Assembly: GCA_026724425.1 (NCBI GenBank)
Contig: JAIUCV010000003.1
Coordinates: 53,880,477 to 53,944,476, forward strand
Source of the DNA: Erythrophleum ivorense
Taxonomy: Eukaryota > Streptophyta > Magnoliopsida > Fabales > Fabaceae
DNA: 64,000 bases
Direction: 5' to 3'
In this document: positions 22,701-35,800 of the stretch, piece after piece
Position numbering within the stretch: the stretch's first letter is position 1
How the letters are laid out: each line of letters starts with the position of its first letter
The notes under the pieces: model-generated
Seen by the model: only the letters and a program-made list of their open reading frames with translations
Database searches by the model: none
Told to the model about the DNA's origin: nothing
Made by a program: the position numbers and the translations under genes

Positions 22701-25037
22701 GTCCCAAGACCAACAAAGCATCAGGGAGACATTCTTAAGTTACCCAGATATCGTATCTCATCTGTTTCACATGTCAAAAATACAACGAATTCCACCATAA
22801 AATAAGCATATCAGTTTATACATATATAAAGTTCAGGTATTTATATAGCAAAAATAAGGTTTTATTCATATTTCATACTTGGATCTCAAATCCATGTTCC
22901 ACAGAGAGGGCTGCAGCAGATTCAGGGAGAGCAATTGTATCAAGTGCTCTTCCACAATTAAGCCCAAGAAGCAAGCGGCTAACTTCCTGCAGTATTAAAC
23001 TAGTACACCATCAGAAAGCCAATATAGCTAGATTTGATTAATACAGTTTAAGTTAATTATCAAAGGAATGATAAAAATCATCCAGCAGTTCTATGGATCC
23101 CAGAATCAAACAAACAACAGTACATATATATAGCTTAAAGGTGCTTAAGGAATTTACAAGTGCAAAACCCCCCCACCCAAAAAAAAAAAAAAACAAAAAA
23201 AGAAAGAAAAGCTCCACCTATTATATGGTCCCATTTTGAAACTTTGACCTCCACCTTTTTATAAAAACTTCTTCCAAGATCATTCTGATCAACTAAGCAG
23301 AAAGAGCACATTAAAATAAGATAACCATGTCTACAGTATGACAGGCTTGAGAAAGAATTCAGCATGCAAAACTGAAGTAGCAAGGGAAGGAAATTTGATT
23401 GTTGTTTGGAACTGCTAATTAACCAAATCAATAAGTAATGGATAAAACCTAGGGCCTGTTTGGTTAGTTGATGTAAAAGGGCAGGAAATGTAAAAAATGA
23501 ATAGGTGGGATAAAAAATTACTTTTGTACCTTTATTTGTAAGAAAATGATTTGATGGTTAAAATAGTAATTTGATGGATATAATAATAATTAGAAGGATA
23601 TAATAGATATTATACAAATTATGTAAATGTATTACATCTACTGCACGTGCAACCAAACAGGCCCTTAATCTTCATGGATGACTGGGTGTTTATTCACAAC
23701 AAATTTAAGAGTACGACAACCCATTAGTGTACCAGTACCTGACTAACAATCTTGGGGTTCCTAGAATCCTCCTTTTACTCGTGTTCTATGATGCAATCAT
23801 ACAAGTGAATCTTCAAGTAAAAATGCAGATCACTGACATTGCATTTTAACGGCCATAGAACCAACCCACTTAACCACTGTTCTTGACAAGGCTACATACA
23901 GTAGTAAACTAGTACTAACTTTTTAAAATCCATTTCCTTGTTCTGGCCACATTCCAAGTTATAGTTGGCAGAACTTCATAATAATTACTCACAAAGTCCT
24001 TATAATAGACTACCATTTGCCACCATTTTCTCAGAACAAAAGGTGAGATATTTGCAGAACCAAACTCGAAGCTCTCTCCAACCTTCTATAACTAGACTAC
24101 CCAAACATGTATAGTATAGTATAGACATACATTCTCCATCTAATTCAATATCAATTATTATTCATCTTGTAAAAATAGCTCGCTTACATGAGAAAATCAC
24201 ATAACAGGAATGAGATTTATCCACTCAACCATGGATAAGTCTAAAATTCATGTCCACAATGTCAGTATACCATTGAGACAGTATGCTGATCAGGATACCG
24301 CCCAATCAAAATGAATGCTTGCACTTTTCTACAATTTTTTTGGAAATAAAAGTGCAAATCATTAATGTCTTTTCTGCTCTGGGAACAAATCTACATCACC
24401 ATCTCAATAGCAACACTTTATAAAAATTCATTTTAGCAATTGATGCTCTTTCAAAGAAATTAAATAAAAAAAAAACCTAATAGTTCACATAAATGGCATA
24501 AGATAGGAATAGCAGAAAATCTCAACATATTCTCATTGTCAGATCAACAGGCTCGTATATCCACTCAACAATGGTCAGATCCCTTGAGGTTCTAGCAGCA
24601 TGGAAAGAATCACTAATATAGATTTGAAAAGCAATTTAAACCCCGAATCCATTATATTAAAAAAAATAAAAAAAAATCCCAATTCAAACTAATTGATGAC
24701 ATGTATATAACAAACTAAACATAGCTTCAGCCAGCTCAAAGTGAAAAGGGCTGACTTCAGAAATCGTCTTTAAAAATGCAGACGTGAACTCAAGGATCCT
24801 CATTGAGATTCAGCATAGTTTCACGAATAAAAACGAGCCCTGAATCCAAAAATTAAACCAAAAAGAAATAAAAGAAGATGACTTCAAGAATGAAAGTACC
24901 TGAAAGTGCTGGGGCTTGAGATTTTCACTAAGAAGACGATGAAGGCAATCAAATCCGCAAATAGAACCATCGCTCCGGGCCTTGAATTCCTCCTTGACTT
25001 CCCCGATTTGTATTTCGAAGTCTTGGGTCTGCTCCAT
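19703..25037 (-). CDS. PYD3: Beta-ureidopropionase (N-carbamoyl-beta-alanine amidohydrolase)
   Basis: Hydrolyses N-carbamoyl-beta-alanine to beta-alanine, CO2 and ammonia, the last step of uracil catabolism. Six exons, all phase 0 with GT-AG borders: 24,900-25,037 (46 codons), 22,879-22,986 (36), 21,293-21,481 (63), 20,977-21,204 (76), 20,664-20,888 (75) and 19,703-20,068 (121 plus stop). The product is 417 aa, close to the roughly 400 aa of plant family members. It belongs to the nitrilase superfamily. Triad by position: Glu146 (first residue of exon 4, LQ/EAWMMPFAF), Lys221 (GKHHK/NHIPR) and Cys258 (INICYGRHHP). No signal peptide; a cytosolic protein is expected. The start is the first ATG of an open exon, MEQTQDFEIQIGEV. 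The decayed copies nearby are tandem relatives. Exon borders are inferred from reading frame and family similarity, not from transcripts. Confidence 0.94.
21787..22322. repeat. Intron 2 block flanked by a 55-bp imperfect direct repeat
   Basis: ATTGTTGGGCTAAAGACATC at about 21,790 and ATTGTTGAACTAAAGACATC at about 22,268 start two related copies of about 55 bp. Between them lie about 430 bp of less AT-rich sequence with LTR-like composition, including repeated TAACTGTTTTGG / GGGTAGTTTTTGG words. It may be an old insertion with a long duplicated flank, or a tandem duplication with filler. Confidence 0.5.
23452..23664. mobile_element. MITE in PYD3 intron 1
   Basis: Perfect 14-bp terminal inverted repeats GGGCCTGTTTGGTT (23,452-23,465) and AACCAAACAGGCCC (23,651-23,664). 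Flanks CTA and TTA are close to a 3-bp TWA-type duplication, as in Tourist/PIF-Harbinger MITEs. 213 bp, non-coding, well away from both splice sites of the 1.9-kb intron. Confidence 0.8.
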
Positions 25038-25092
25038 GTTCAGCCTGCGAAACCAGATTATAGGGGAAGCGGCATATGCTCCAGCTTCAGGC

Positions 25093-25215
25093 TAGTATAA
25101 AGAAGCCAATTATTGTCGTTTTCTGAATAATGAGACGTTCAGAAACTGGAAACTCGTGTACTGGATCAGCCAAACGAATTTTCGACCGTCCTATCAGCTA
25201 TCACCCGGGGCCCAT
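25093..25215 (-). promoter_or_regulatory. Possible PYD3 core promoter elements
   Basis: Upstream of the start codon, on the minus strand, TGGGCCC lies at 25,209-25,215. This is the site II-type word common in plant housekeeping promoters. A TTTATACT stretch lies near 25,093-25,100. The words are short, so support is weak. Confidence 0.3.
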
Positions 25216-25249
25216 TCTTCATATAATTTCACTTAAATAAGTTACAGGT

Positions 25250-28200
25250 TGGCTATTTGGTTTCTTAATTTTTATTTTATTTTAAATTCCTAACTTTTTT
25301 TGTTAACAAATTTTTTTAATTTTTAATTTATACTAAATTTATTTTTTAATTTTTTATCATTGCAAAATAATTACTTAATTTTTTTATTTCAAAAAAGTTA
25401 TTGATAAATGTAATAAAAAAGAATAAATATGATTCAAAGAGAAAATTAAAATATTATATCAAAAAAATTAAAAATTTAAATGAAAATAATTAATTATTTA
25501 AGGAAAAAATGATAATTAATAAGTTATCTTTACTAATTATTGTTAGAATTTTATCTATGGACTCACATTAATTGTATTAATTTTATTTTTTAAAATATCG
25601 GTTGGCTAATGGTTTATTAAAATATTTTAGGCCTAATTTTTATTAAGTGATCATCTAATGATTAGGTCTAACACATATTTTAAGTTTAGTTAGCACTTAA
25701 CATGGGCTATTAGGTTTTACTAAAATTTGCAATGGGAGAATCCAAATAAGACTAAAGATAGACTAGGTTCTTTCTTTAAATCTAATATGCGAACTTATTC
25801 CATTAAAAACTGCTATTGAGTCAAGAATTATAAAGATGAAGAGTAAGCCTATCATATACCAAATTTGATATTGTAGGCATTGAAAAGTTAAAAAAATTTT
25901 CTATATCAAATTTATTTAGTGTTTTAGAATATGACGTATTTTGATGGGTTGTTTTTTATACTATCTTGATTTATAATTTTAGTATAAATCTTATATATGG
26001 TATTGGAGCATTTTAGAACTTAAAGTTTATGTCAGATAGCATATCTTTGATCTTTATTTTTGTGCTTTTGCTAATTTGATTGTGCAAAATCAGTTTGGGG
26101 ATCTTAATCCTCCCAATAGAAGCTTTCCATTGACATATGACTTGCTTATTGTATATATCTATATGGAGAGAATTTTAGCCTATAAATTTTTAGGTTTTTT
26201 CATATTTGAAATTCTTTAATCTTGTGTTGTATGAAGTTTTGATTGAATCTCTTGGATGCAAACACTTCCTTGCATGATTATAAGGTTATTTGACATATTT
26301 AATTACATTAAAATATCTTAAAAAATCAAGAAAATTGAAGAAGAGCATAGGTGTGAACTCATAAAAATTGTTTTCTTTAATATCTCTTCGATTTTTTGCT
26401 TGTTCTTGATTGATTGATATTGTATAACTATTTAAAACTCAAATTCCCATTAAAATCCTAAATTTGTGGCATGAAAAATGACCTAGAACACTAAGAAATT
26501 GCTTGGGGCTGAAGTTGAGTCCAAAAACAAGTTTTAGACTCATAGATCAACCCAACTGAAGGTTGAAGACAATCTTCAACCATGAACGACAAGGCCCACA
26601 TATTGGGAGAATCGTGGGTGGTGCATGTGAGCCACTCCTAGTCTTGATTCGCCTGGTTTTTGTGCCATTCTTCTTTTCTTATTTTTTGATTTATCTATTA
26701 TTTTATTTTATTTTTATTATAATCAAAAAAATTATCTTTGCTTATTTCTATGGTAGAATCAACTATTTCTTTTTTTTTTTTGAGCTAGTAATTGACTTTA
26801 GATAATTATAAAAAAATTTCAGGGAGTATTTTCATACATGTTGAATATAAATTTAAGCTATACACTTCCTAAATAGGCATGTATTTTATATACTCTGAGG
26901 CCTAAGTTAGTGAAATCAAATATTACACTATTTAATATTTATTTCATAAATGATTTTGTTCCTTCATGAAATAAATTGATAATTAGCAAATTGCGTCCTG
27001 CTATAATATATTTGGTAAATCAAGTGGCTTGCTATAATATATGGGTAAGGTTTTTTTCTTTTCTTTGAGTAGCTTACAATATGAACAATTTTTCTTGTGT
27101 CTTCAATCTATTTTGCTAAACATGGCCTCTATCATCAGCATATTTGGAAGTAAAAATTAATTCAAGTGTTGTTTAAATTTTGTCCTATTTTTTAAAAAAG
27201 TATTTTAGGAAATTTAAAACATTTTAGGATTGTTTGACATGCAATGAGGTAATAGAATTTTAAATAATTTGATTGTAAATTATGTAATTATTAAGAATCA
27301 AATTATGATTCATCCATTGCTTTTATAATAAGCTTCCCTTACTATATTTGACCATCTTCTTTATGTTATGGTTGTTAGTTTGCCCTTTTGATGAATTAAA
27401 ATTTGGAAAGTCTGCATTTTGTAGATGGATTAAAATTAAAAAATTTTTAAATTATAACTTGAGCTCGTAATTTTGATGTTGTAACACCAAATCAAATCTT
27501 GGTAATTAAATTTGGAAGCCATATGTGATGTAATTATTTAAACATCACTTGAATAGATATATAGTTTGTATACTATTAATCCTAAATTTAAAAAGATCAC
27601 TAAAGTTATGCTTCTTGAATTTTAATTTGTAGCAATAAATTGTTGTTCTTATTTTAATTGTAACAATGGTTCATAAATTACCTTTTAAGATACATTGGGG
27701 TGGAGTATATTGCTTATTTGATTATATGCAAATTTTCTTACTTTGAGAATTTTATTTGTAAAATTGTTGCAAATTTTTATCATTCAAGTGATTCATCTAC
27801 AAAAAATTTACAAATTTTGCTAGTTCTCTTGTTCATAGAAAATAAAGCATAATTCCATTTTCTTTTAATTTAAGAATTTTATTTTGTAAATTATTACAAA
27901 TGTTAATTATCAAAGTGATTTATTCATTAAATTTTTACAAAATCATTCAATTTCTTTGTTGATGGGAGGTAAGGCAATTCTTTTATTCATTCTAGTATGA
28001 GAATATTGTTTTGAGAATTATTATAGGTGATTACCACCAAAGTGGTTCAATGATTAAAATTCACAAAATCGACTAGTTCTCTTGTTGATAGGATTATTTG
28101 AATCAATGTATATAATTATTTGCCTATAGGAATTATTGTGTACACTAATTTTGGTACTGCATGTGTAACACTTAGATTTAATATATTGGCAAAGACACCA

Positions 28201-29814
28201 AAAACAAGGACAAGGAAGTTGGATTGGTAGGTATGCTAATTTAGAATTAATGATGGAAAACAACAATATCCAATGATATGACTCATTTGAAGGTCTTACA
28301 ATTTGTTTTGAAACAAAAAATGATTTTAAACCCTTTTAAGATGGAATGAAAATGAAGCAAATGCTAGATTACTCTAAAAATGACAAAAATGAGTTGTTTT
28401 TCAATTTGACAACTATAGACCAACTTTTCTTGCAATTTAAGGAGAATTAAGTTTTGACTTTCGAGAATTTTTTTTCTTAGTTGTATACCTAGTAATCATA
28501 TTAGGCATAATCAACAATGAGATGGTAGCACATATATTGGTGGTGAAATCAACTAATTACAAGGAAGTAAAAATGTCAAATGGTATTATGGAATTAGACA
28601 AAGTTGTTATTGGGTTTTTCTTTTAGTGGATGCAAGTTGATATTTATTTTAATCATAGCGTAGTTCTTATAACCCAAAAAAGGTCCTAGACCATGATGAC
28701 AACAACATCTCTCTAGCATTCTCTCTATTTTCATTGTTGAAACTAAAATGGTTAGCATCTTCAAAATCTTTCAAGAATAAATTACTTTTTTTCCCTTTGA
28801 GGTATGCTTGAATTATTCGGTCCTTTTATTTTGAAAACGAATAATTGTCCCCTAAAATTAAAAAAAAATGACCTAAAACTCTCAAAAGTAATATTGATCT
28901 CTTCTATTAATTTAAAAATGTATTACTTTAAAACTTGTATTTTGATGTTATTCATTTTATGTTGAAAATCATAAATTTTTAATTATTTTAAAACTTCATA
29001 AAATTTATGGCAACGCTTATAGCTATTAATATATATTTTGAACCGGGATCATCTACAATAATTGATATCAACAAATCATATAGTAAAATTTGTTATTCTT
29101 CCAATTATAATTTTTAGATAAATAATTAAATTTTTAGTCCCTAAAAAAGCTTAAAGGTTAATTATTGCAAAATCACCAATAATATTAATTACTACAGACA
29201 ATCCGCTCACATATATTTCATGCAAATGTTATTCTAAAAATTAAATTGTTATCTTTAAATTATTTAACCTTAAAATACACTTTTTTGAATATTTTCTTTT
29301 TTTAATAATTTATTATTTTATCAAATGATTTTACATTTTTCTAAATCTAAAAAGCTTACTATTTTATATTGTCAAATATAACTGGGCAAATTAAACTCTT
29401 TTTTCTACGAAAGATATCCCAATTATACAGTTCTTTCCTTTTTAAAAAAAATCTACAATTTTCTCCCCTAAAATAAAAAAATGGACTATATTGGCATTCC
29501 CAATAACAAAAAATTAGTAATAATACAGTAAGAGGGAGTGTATATTTTTAATACAGAAAAGAGCACAATGTAATTTAAGTATTTTTGTAAGAGCGTAGAG
29601 AGTTGTTTACCTTTTGTTTTCTTAAAATTTTTTTCAAAATCATTTCTAACTATATAACTAAAATTGGGTGATTGTAACCTGCTAGGTAAACTATAGTAAA
29701 GGTTTGAGTTGTTTGCTACAGGTTTTCAATTTAATCTCCTATACCATATTATATAAAAAAGACAATAACAACAACAATTGATCATAATAATTTGCTCACT
29801 TCATAATATATTGT
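25250..29814. other. AT-rich intergenic region, no gene recognised
   Basis: No domain-bearing frame on either strand. 25,545-25,740 begins TGTTAGAATTTTATC and looks LTR-like, and 26,480-26,660 is less AT-rich, but neither has a matching partner. A weak tandem array is listed separately (27,745-28,091). The leftward extent of the inverted-duplication arm beyond 29,815 cannot be judged because its partner is cut by an LTR at 62,787. Confidence 0.4.
27745..28091. repeat. Three diverged tandem units of about 130 bp
   Basis: Units start near 27,745, 27,873 and 28,013 with GAGAATTTTATTT / AGAATTTTATTTTG / GAGAATTATTATAGG. Each contains an (A/G)GTGATT or AGTGGTTCA word, then an ACAAAATT-type stretch, then (A/C)TAGTTCTCTTGTT or TTTCTTTGTTGAT. 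The copies are strongly diverged. Confidence 0.5.
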
Positions 29815-32800
29815 ATTTAATATGTATACATATGTAATAAGAGTTCATTCTTCTAATACCTTTTTATCAATTTCTCTTAACAATATACTATTAATAATAA
29901 TATTTAGAGTGTATATGGTAATGCATCTTCAATAAAAATGATTTTAGATTTTTTTTTTATAGTATTGTGATACTCATTGGCTAACCAAGGAAAAGTATTC
30001 TATATGAATATAGAAACTTAAATCTAGGTAAACTTATTCTTGCTAGAAACTAATTGTTAGGAAAAAAAAATTGACTTACTACTTAAAATAGGTTATACGG
30101 TTTGAAAAAAAAATTTAATTAAATTTCAACTATTAGAAAATTAGCTTACCTTAAATATGGCTTGCAATACTTAATTGTCAATGTGCCTTAAAGAATTAAG
30201 TAAACATAATAGAATAATAGGCTTGACTACCTAACTAATTGATTAAATGATTGGAGTTGGATTATAATAATAAAATTAGTTAAAAAATTATGTTTGAGTT
30301 TTGAGTACTTGGTTCAATCACAACTATATAGATGAACAAATATTAGGGTGGCTAAGGGCTAACTTTTATAGTTGTATCCCTTACTTCCTCTTCCAAAAAT
30401 GAACTCTGTAACACTATAGTTTTCTAGCTTATCTTATGCTATTTCCATATCTCACGTCATGTGTTACATGAAGAAGCTAGGAAAATGACATAAAATAATG
30501 AATTCTCTTGAGTTGTGCTAGACATAAAATTTTTCTTTCGAAGTTTTGTGGGCCATATGGACTCATGTAACACATTCTCACATTTAATTACATGGATACA
30601 ACTCAATTACATTATCAAAAGTGGCTTACATCTTAAGAAACTCGAAGGAATGCATGAAATACACATATTGAATTTCGGCCAGATTTGTTTCCATTTCTAT
30701 CACAACTTTGGAAAATCATAACTAATTCTAGAAAAATCAAAATCATGCAATTTTGGTCATTCTGGAAATCTATGGAAGTGTAATTCACCCTAAAAATATG
30801 CCTAGATCATAAAATCCATCACATAGGATGTTTGACATCTAAAATAGTCTAGAGGTCAGACTACATTCTGGAACTGTTACAGAATTCTGTAGAAAATTTG
30901 AAAATGTCCAATTAATTCCAAAAAAAAATCAATCTATGCAAATGATACCAATATGGAAATTTGTGGATGTTAGCTAGAGAGAAAAAATATCTTTAGACCA
31001 GTTCATCAAGTTCAAACCTCAGAATTTAATGGAACCGTAACTTAGGTCGAGCAAAATTCTTGATACTAAATAGAATGTTCAAAAATTCATATCTCCCTCT
31101 CTAGACCTCTAATTAAGGTGATTCTAGTTGGCACGAGTCACTGCGAATGTCCCATTTCTTTGTATAAAATTTTATGACAATTGGATATCATTTGAGCCTT
31201 GTGTGACAGAATTCAATTTTAGACCAAATGAATAGTGCAGCAGACCAAAATCTAAAAATGTGTCAACTTTTAAAAATTATCAAATATTTTGTAGACCTCT
31301 GAAAATTATGATATTTAACTTCCCAAAAAGCTCTTAATGAGACCTAATTGCATGCCAAATCTCAGACCAAGAATAAATCATTTGGCCAAAAAGTGACATA
31401 GGGTTCCATTATGGTCATTTTTGGCTTCATATGGGATACCAAAATTGCCAAATGGCTTTCCTTTGATTTTGGCACCTTTTGGGCAAGTCTAAAAGCACAT
31501 TTAGGACTTGTATGAGTTGCCCAAATAGTCCCAAACCCCATGCATCTTATTTTGGCCTTTCCATCCACACATATGCACATTACATCAAACTTTCCAAAAT
31601 GCATACTTTGGCATTACATATCCAATTTCTATTCTAGGGTTCATACATCATGTCCATACATTTATATTTATATATCACATAATATCATAATTACATATGT
31701 CTAAGGGGTCATAAACCATATACATCAAAGGGATACATCATATGACACAATTATAGTCTTAAAGTGGCAAAACTTAAGCATTTGGTTGTCGATCTTCTTT
31801 CTTCAAGGTAATTGTCTCCCATTACCATGTCCACTTGGTCCACCTAGCATGTGAGATCATTAGAGAGGAGGGAATGAGATTCAAAGAATCCCAATAGCTC
31901 ATCTTCCATTCAATCATACATGACATATGTAAAATAAGTCTTAAAAATGCATGCATGGATATCATGGAAGTCATGAACATCTAAGAAGTAAGCTTGGCAT
32001 GTGAAAAAATCATACAAGATATTCAAGAGCTCACCAAGTGTTTAGATTAGCCTCACACTTTTTCTCATGGATTTTGGACTTGCCTCACCCATTCTTTAAG
32101 AGTTTTGGATTCAACCATACTCTTGGGAGCCCACTTTGCTTTTGGGAGACTCTTTGCTATATCTCAACCAATCTCAAGGATTCTTAGCTCATCCTCACCA
32201 TGGTTAAGAGTTCTTGGCCTCTCCACACTCAAGTAAACTCAACAAACATCATATATTCATTTGAAAGCATAACATGACATTATGAAATTATGGCATATAA
32301 CATCATGCTAGCATACTTTTCATGGCTTGAAAATACACATACACACATTTATGCATGAGAGAAGGTGGAGAGAGCTACCTTGCACACAATTACACACTTT
32401 TTTCTTAGATTTCAAGCCTCCTCTTTTGGCCACACACCCACAAATTTGTGGAGATGGTTTCTCTTGGCCTAGAAATAATTTATGAAAGCTAATTAGGTTG
32501 ATAAAACATATTATAAGGCTACATAACTTGCTTAAATACTAGATTGCTCTATAAGCTCCATTATGGTCTATAAATGTACCTAATGAAGCAACACTCCTCA
32601 AATGAACTCTAGGCTCCATTCTTTCCTTTCAAATATGATTCTTGACTCCTTTTAAGCCTATTGGAGTCATCAGACAATTAAAACAAGGAGCTTAATATCA
32701 TGTTACTTCTTTAGGTCATAATATGGAACCTAAGGCACCAAATCACTTTCTATAAGTTCTAAATTTTTCCCACCCAAGGCCTCCGTTCATTATCATTCAT

Positions 32801-35800
32801 CAAATATGACTCAAGAATGGCCTTAGAAAAATTTAAAACTCTCCCTAGCTATATGAACTCCCTTTGGCTGAGCCTATGCATGGTTTAGGGCTCCTTGGAG
32901 TTTTCTTTGTTTTCTTGAAGGAGGAAGCATGTGGGGAGCATCTTAGGGATCTTAGGAACTCATTTAAATTCTTAATTAAACCTAGGAATCATCACATAAA
33001 GTCAGATTTTACAAGGTGCACATAAAACCCTAGAATTTGCATCTTAAAATCTAATTATTTTTTGATAATTCCCTTTGCATATTCTTAATCTCCACACTCT
33101 TTTTCCTTAGATTCATGCTTGGTTCTACCTAAAAATCATCTCCTCCTAGGGTTTTCTCAAGTGGGGCAAAATGGTGGAGAAGAGAACCAAAGATGGCAAC
33201 CATAAGAAGAGAAATCACCTTGTTTTCTTACTTATTCTCACTTGAATCTTGTGTTCTTTGAGCTCCTTTCTTCAAATCCGAAAATTTCCCTTAGTTTCTC
33301 CCTTAAAAAAGATATATAAAATTCATTTTAATTATAGAAAATAAAGGAGAATGGAGAAGAGGTTTGCAAGAGAAAGAGCATGAAAAACTACTAATTTCCA
33401 TACCTTAAGCCATTGATTTCTCCTTTTCTTTTCCTTCCTCTTGTGCACCACTCTCCCTAGGATTTTCCTCTAGTTTTGGGCAGAACTTGGTCATGCAACA
33501 TGAAGGGAGAAGAAGGGTACATCATATATATAGGTGGAAGGAAATTACACTTTTTAAAATTTCAATTTTGCTCTTTGTTCTTGGCATTTTCGTTTCTCCT
33601 TTATTTTAGTTCTTTTTTTAAAAAATATCTTATCCATTATGAAATTTAGATTCCCAAGTAAAATGCCTTTGGAATCACTCAAATTAGAGCTAAAACCTTC
33701 CTGAACGGATCCGTCAAAGTTTGGGTACACCGACGTTGAAAAATGTCCACCGGAGAGGTTTTAGCTATCTTGGGGCTTTCCATGGTTTTCAGGACCTCTA
33801 AGAACCCCAGAGAACTCAAAACTTTCATTTAAAAAGCCCTCATGTGTTAATTCCAATATTTGTTCAAAATTACGAAAATGCCATTATGTTTCGTAAGCTT
33901 TTCGTAAGAAATTGTTTCTTCATTCTAGCTCTGTTTTTCTTTCTGTCTGAGCTTGAGATTCTCATTTCTAGGAGTCTAGAATGCTTCCAAAATTTTTTGG
34001 GACCTTAACTACATCATTTTGGGGGTCTTACTTTTATATCCGATGAGTTTCATTTGTTGATGGAGAAACTGTACATTACATTTCTCACGTTTTCTCTAGT
34101 TTTCGAAGAACCAGATATTACAAACTCAAACCAGAATTGCAAACCATCTAGTGTTAGCAAGAGCAGAGAAGGAAGAATCAGCTCTAGTAAGCACAAATCA
34201 TCTCAAGCAAGGCACAAGCATTAAGGAGAATTGAAGCAACTATTTTATATATAAGTTGACAAGTGCACTACTGAAATAAATAATAAAGTGACAAGTAGAG
34301 TATTGTTTCCAACAACATAGTTATTACTTATATTCTAGCCATTTTATATGTTTTATCAATGCAATATTATTTACAAGTATTTACAAATATAGTTAGCAAG
34401 TAAGCACGTATATACAAATGGTGTCTTAGATTGTCCTAATTATAAATGAAAAAAGCAAAGGTGCAATGATAAATATAAATGTAAGATGCAATGCGAAGGT
34501 TAAGACCTAAGACCTAAAGACAAAAGACTCAAGACTCAACACTACTTCCCTCTACTTCCTCATGAATCACAAGTCATAACCAATCTAAAGCATCTTATTC
34601 CATTCATGGTAGCAAATTCTTTAAAGTGTTGGCTTACCCACGATCTAGGATTACCAATCTTACTTAACTTGGTTAATGGGCACCTTATTTGGGAGTGTAT
34701 TTAAGGCCAACCCTGCTAAGTACTTGGTAATTATTAGATTTTTTTTCACTATTTAGTTAATTTAATTTTATTATCTGGTTCCTCAAGTAATAGCATGTAC
34801 CATTACATATAATCTTGAATCTAACTTCGCAGCCTAATTCTTCATTAGATTCAAAATTTGAATGAAAATAAAGTTAAATAAAATATCAAGTTATCAAGAA
34901 AGTAAATGTAACTTTAAGATGAAAATCAAATTGAAAATTAGAGCATTAGTGAAAAATTGTGTAACTTAATAAAAAGGTTAAAAGGAAATAATGTGAGCAT
35001 AGGAAAAAAAATTGATTTGTCACATTAGTAAAATAAAACATTGATGCAAGAAAAACTCAAGGCTACTAATGAAGTTTATATGAACCACAAAATTAGTTTA
35101 TTATCTTATATAAAGAGAGGCAAACACACTTGAATAGGTAACATTCAAAAAAATAATTAATGGAAAAACCCCCTAACAAAGCTAAATACAAACATAAGCA
35201 CATAGTTTATAAGCCTAATTAACCAAACATAGGTACAAAGTCTACAAAAACAATAATCAAAGGTGAGCACATAGCTCATCGGGTGACTAAACAATATGAG
35301 TATCCTAACTCCCTCTAAAATCAATCAATCATCCCATATGTGTTGGCCTTCACATAAGGCTAGCATCATTATTTCCCTGCTAACTGGGGTTTTGATTGAT
35401 GCATTGAAATACAAATGTATTAGTTGCTTAAGTAATGTAAAATAAATTTGAGTACAAGTATTGATATCTTAAAAAATTAAAGAATGAAGCGAAAATTTTC
35501 TATAAGAAAATTGAAAAGAATTGAAGACACTTAATGTTCATAACTAACCTATAACACTTACTGGTATTCCGGTGTGCTTGGTTACTATTGACCAAAGATG
35601 TGCGCAAAGTATTGCAAAGGGAAAATTTCAAAGAAGTAGTTCACTTCTCCATGAAACCTCTAGAAGCAAAAAAATATATATGTTGCTTTTTTTTTTTTTC
35701 TTTAACATCCTTCCCACCATAGCACCATCACTTTTCCTACTTAACCCACTTAATACCCTTACTTTGTCTTAAATCTCCCAAAGTGCCATTGAATTCATTA

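Noticed and set aside
25545..25760. Possible LTR beginning TGTTAGAATTTTATC
   Set aside because: No second copy, primer site or target duplication was found in the window.
35572..35772. Frame starting MCLVTIDQR, with a relative at 60,459-60,746
   Set aside because: Again a by-product of the inverted arms. The two frames diverge after a few residues through frameshift, and the poly-T run gives an artificial Phe stretch.
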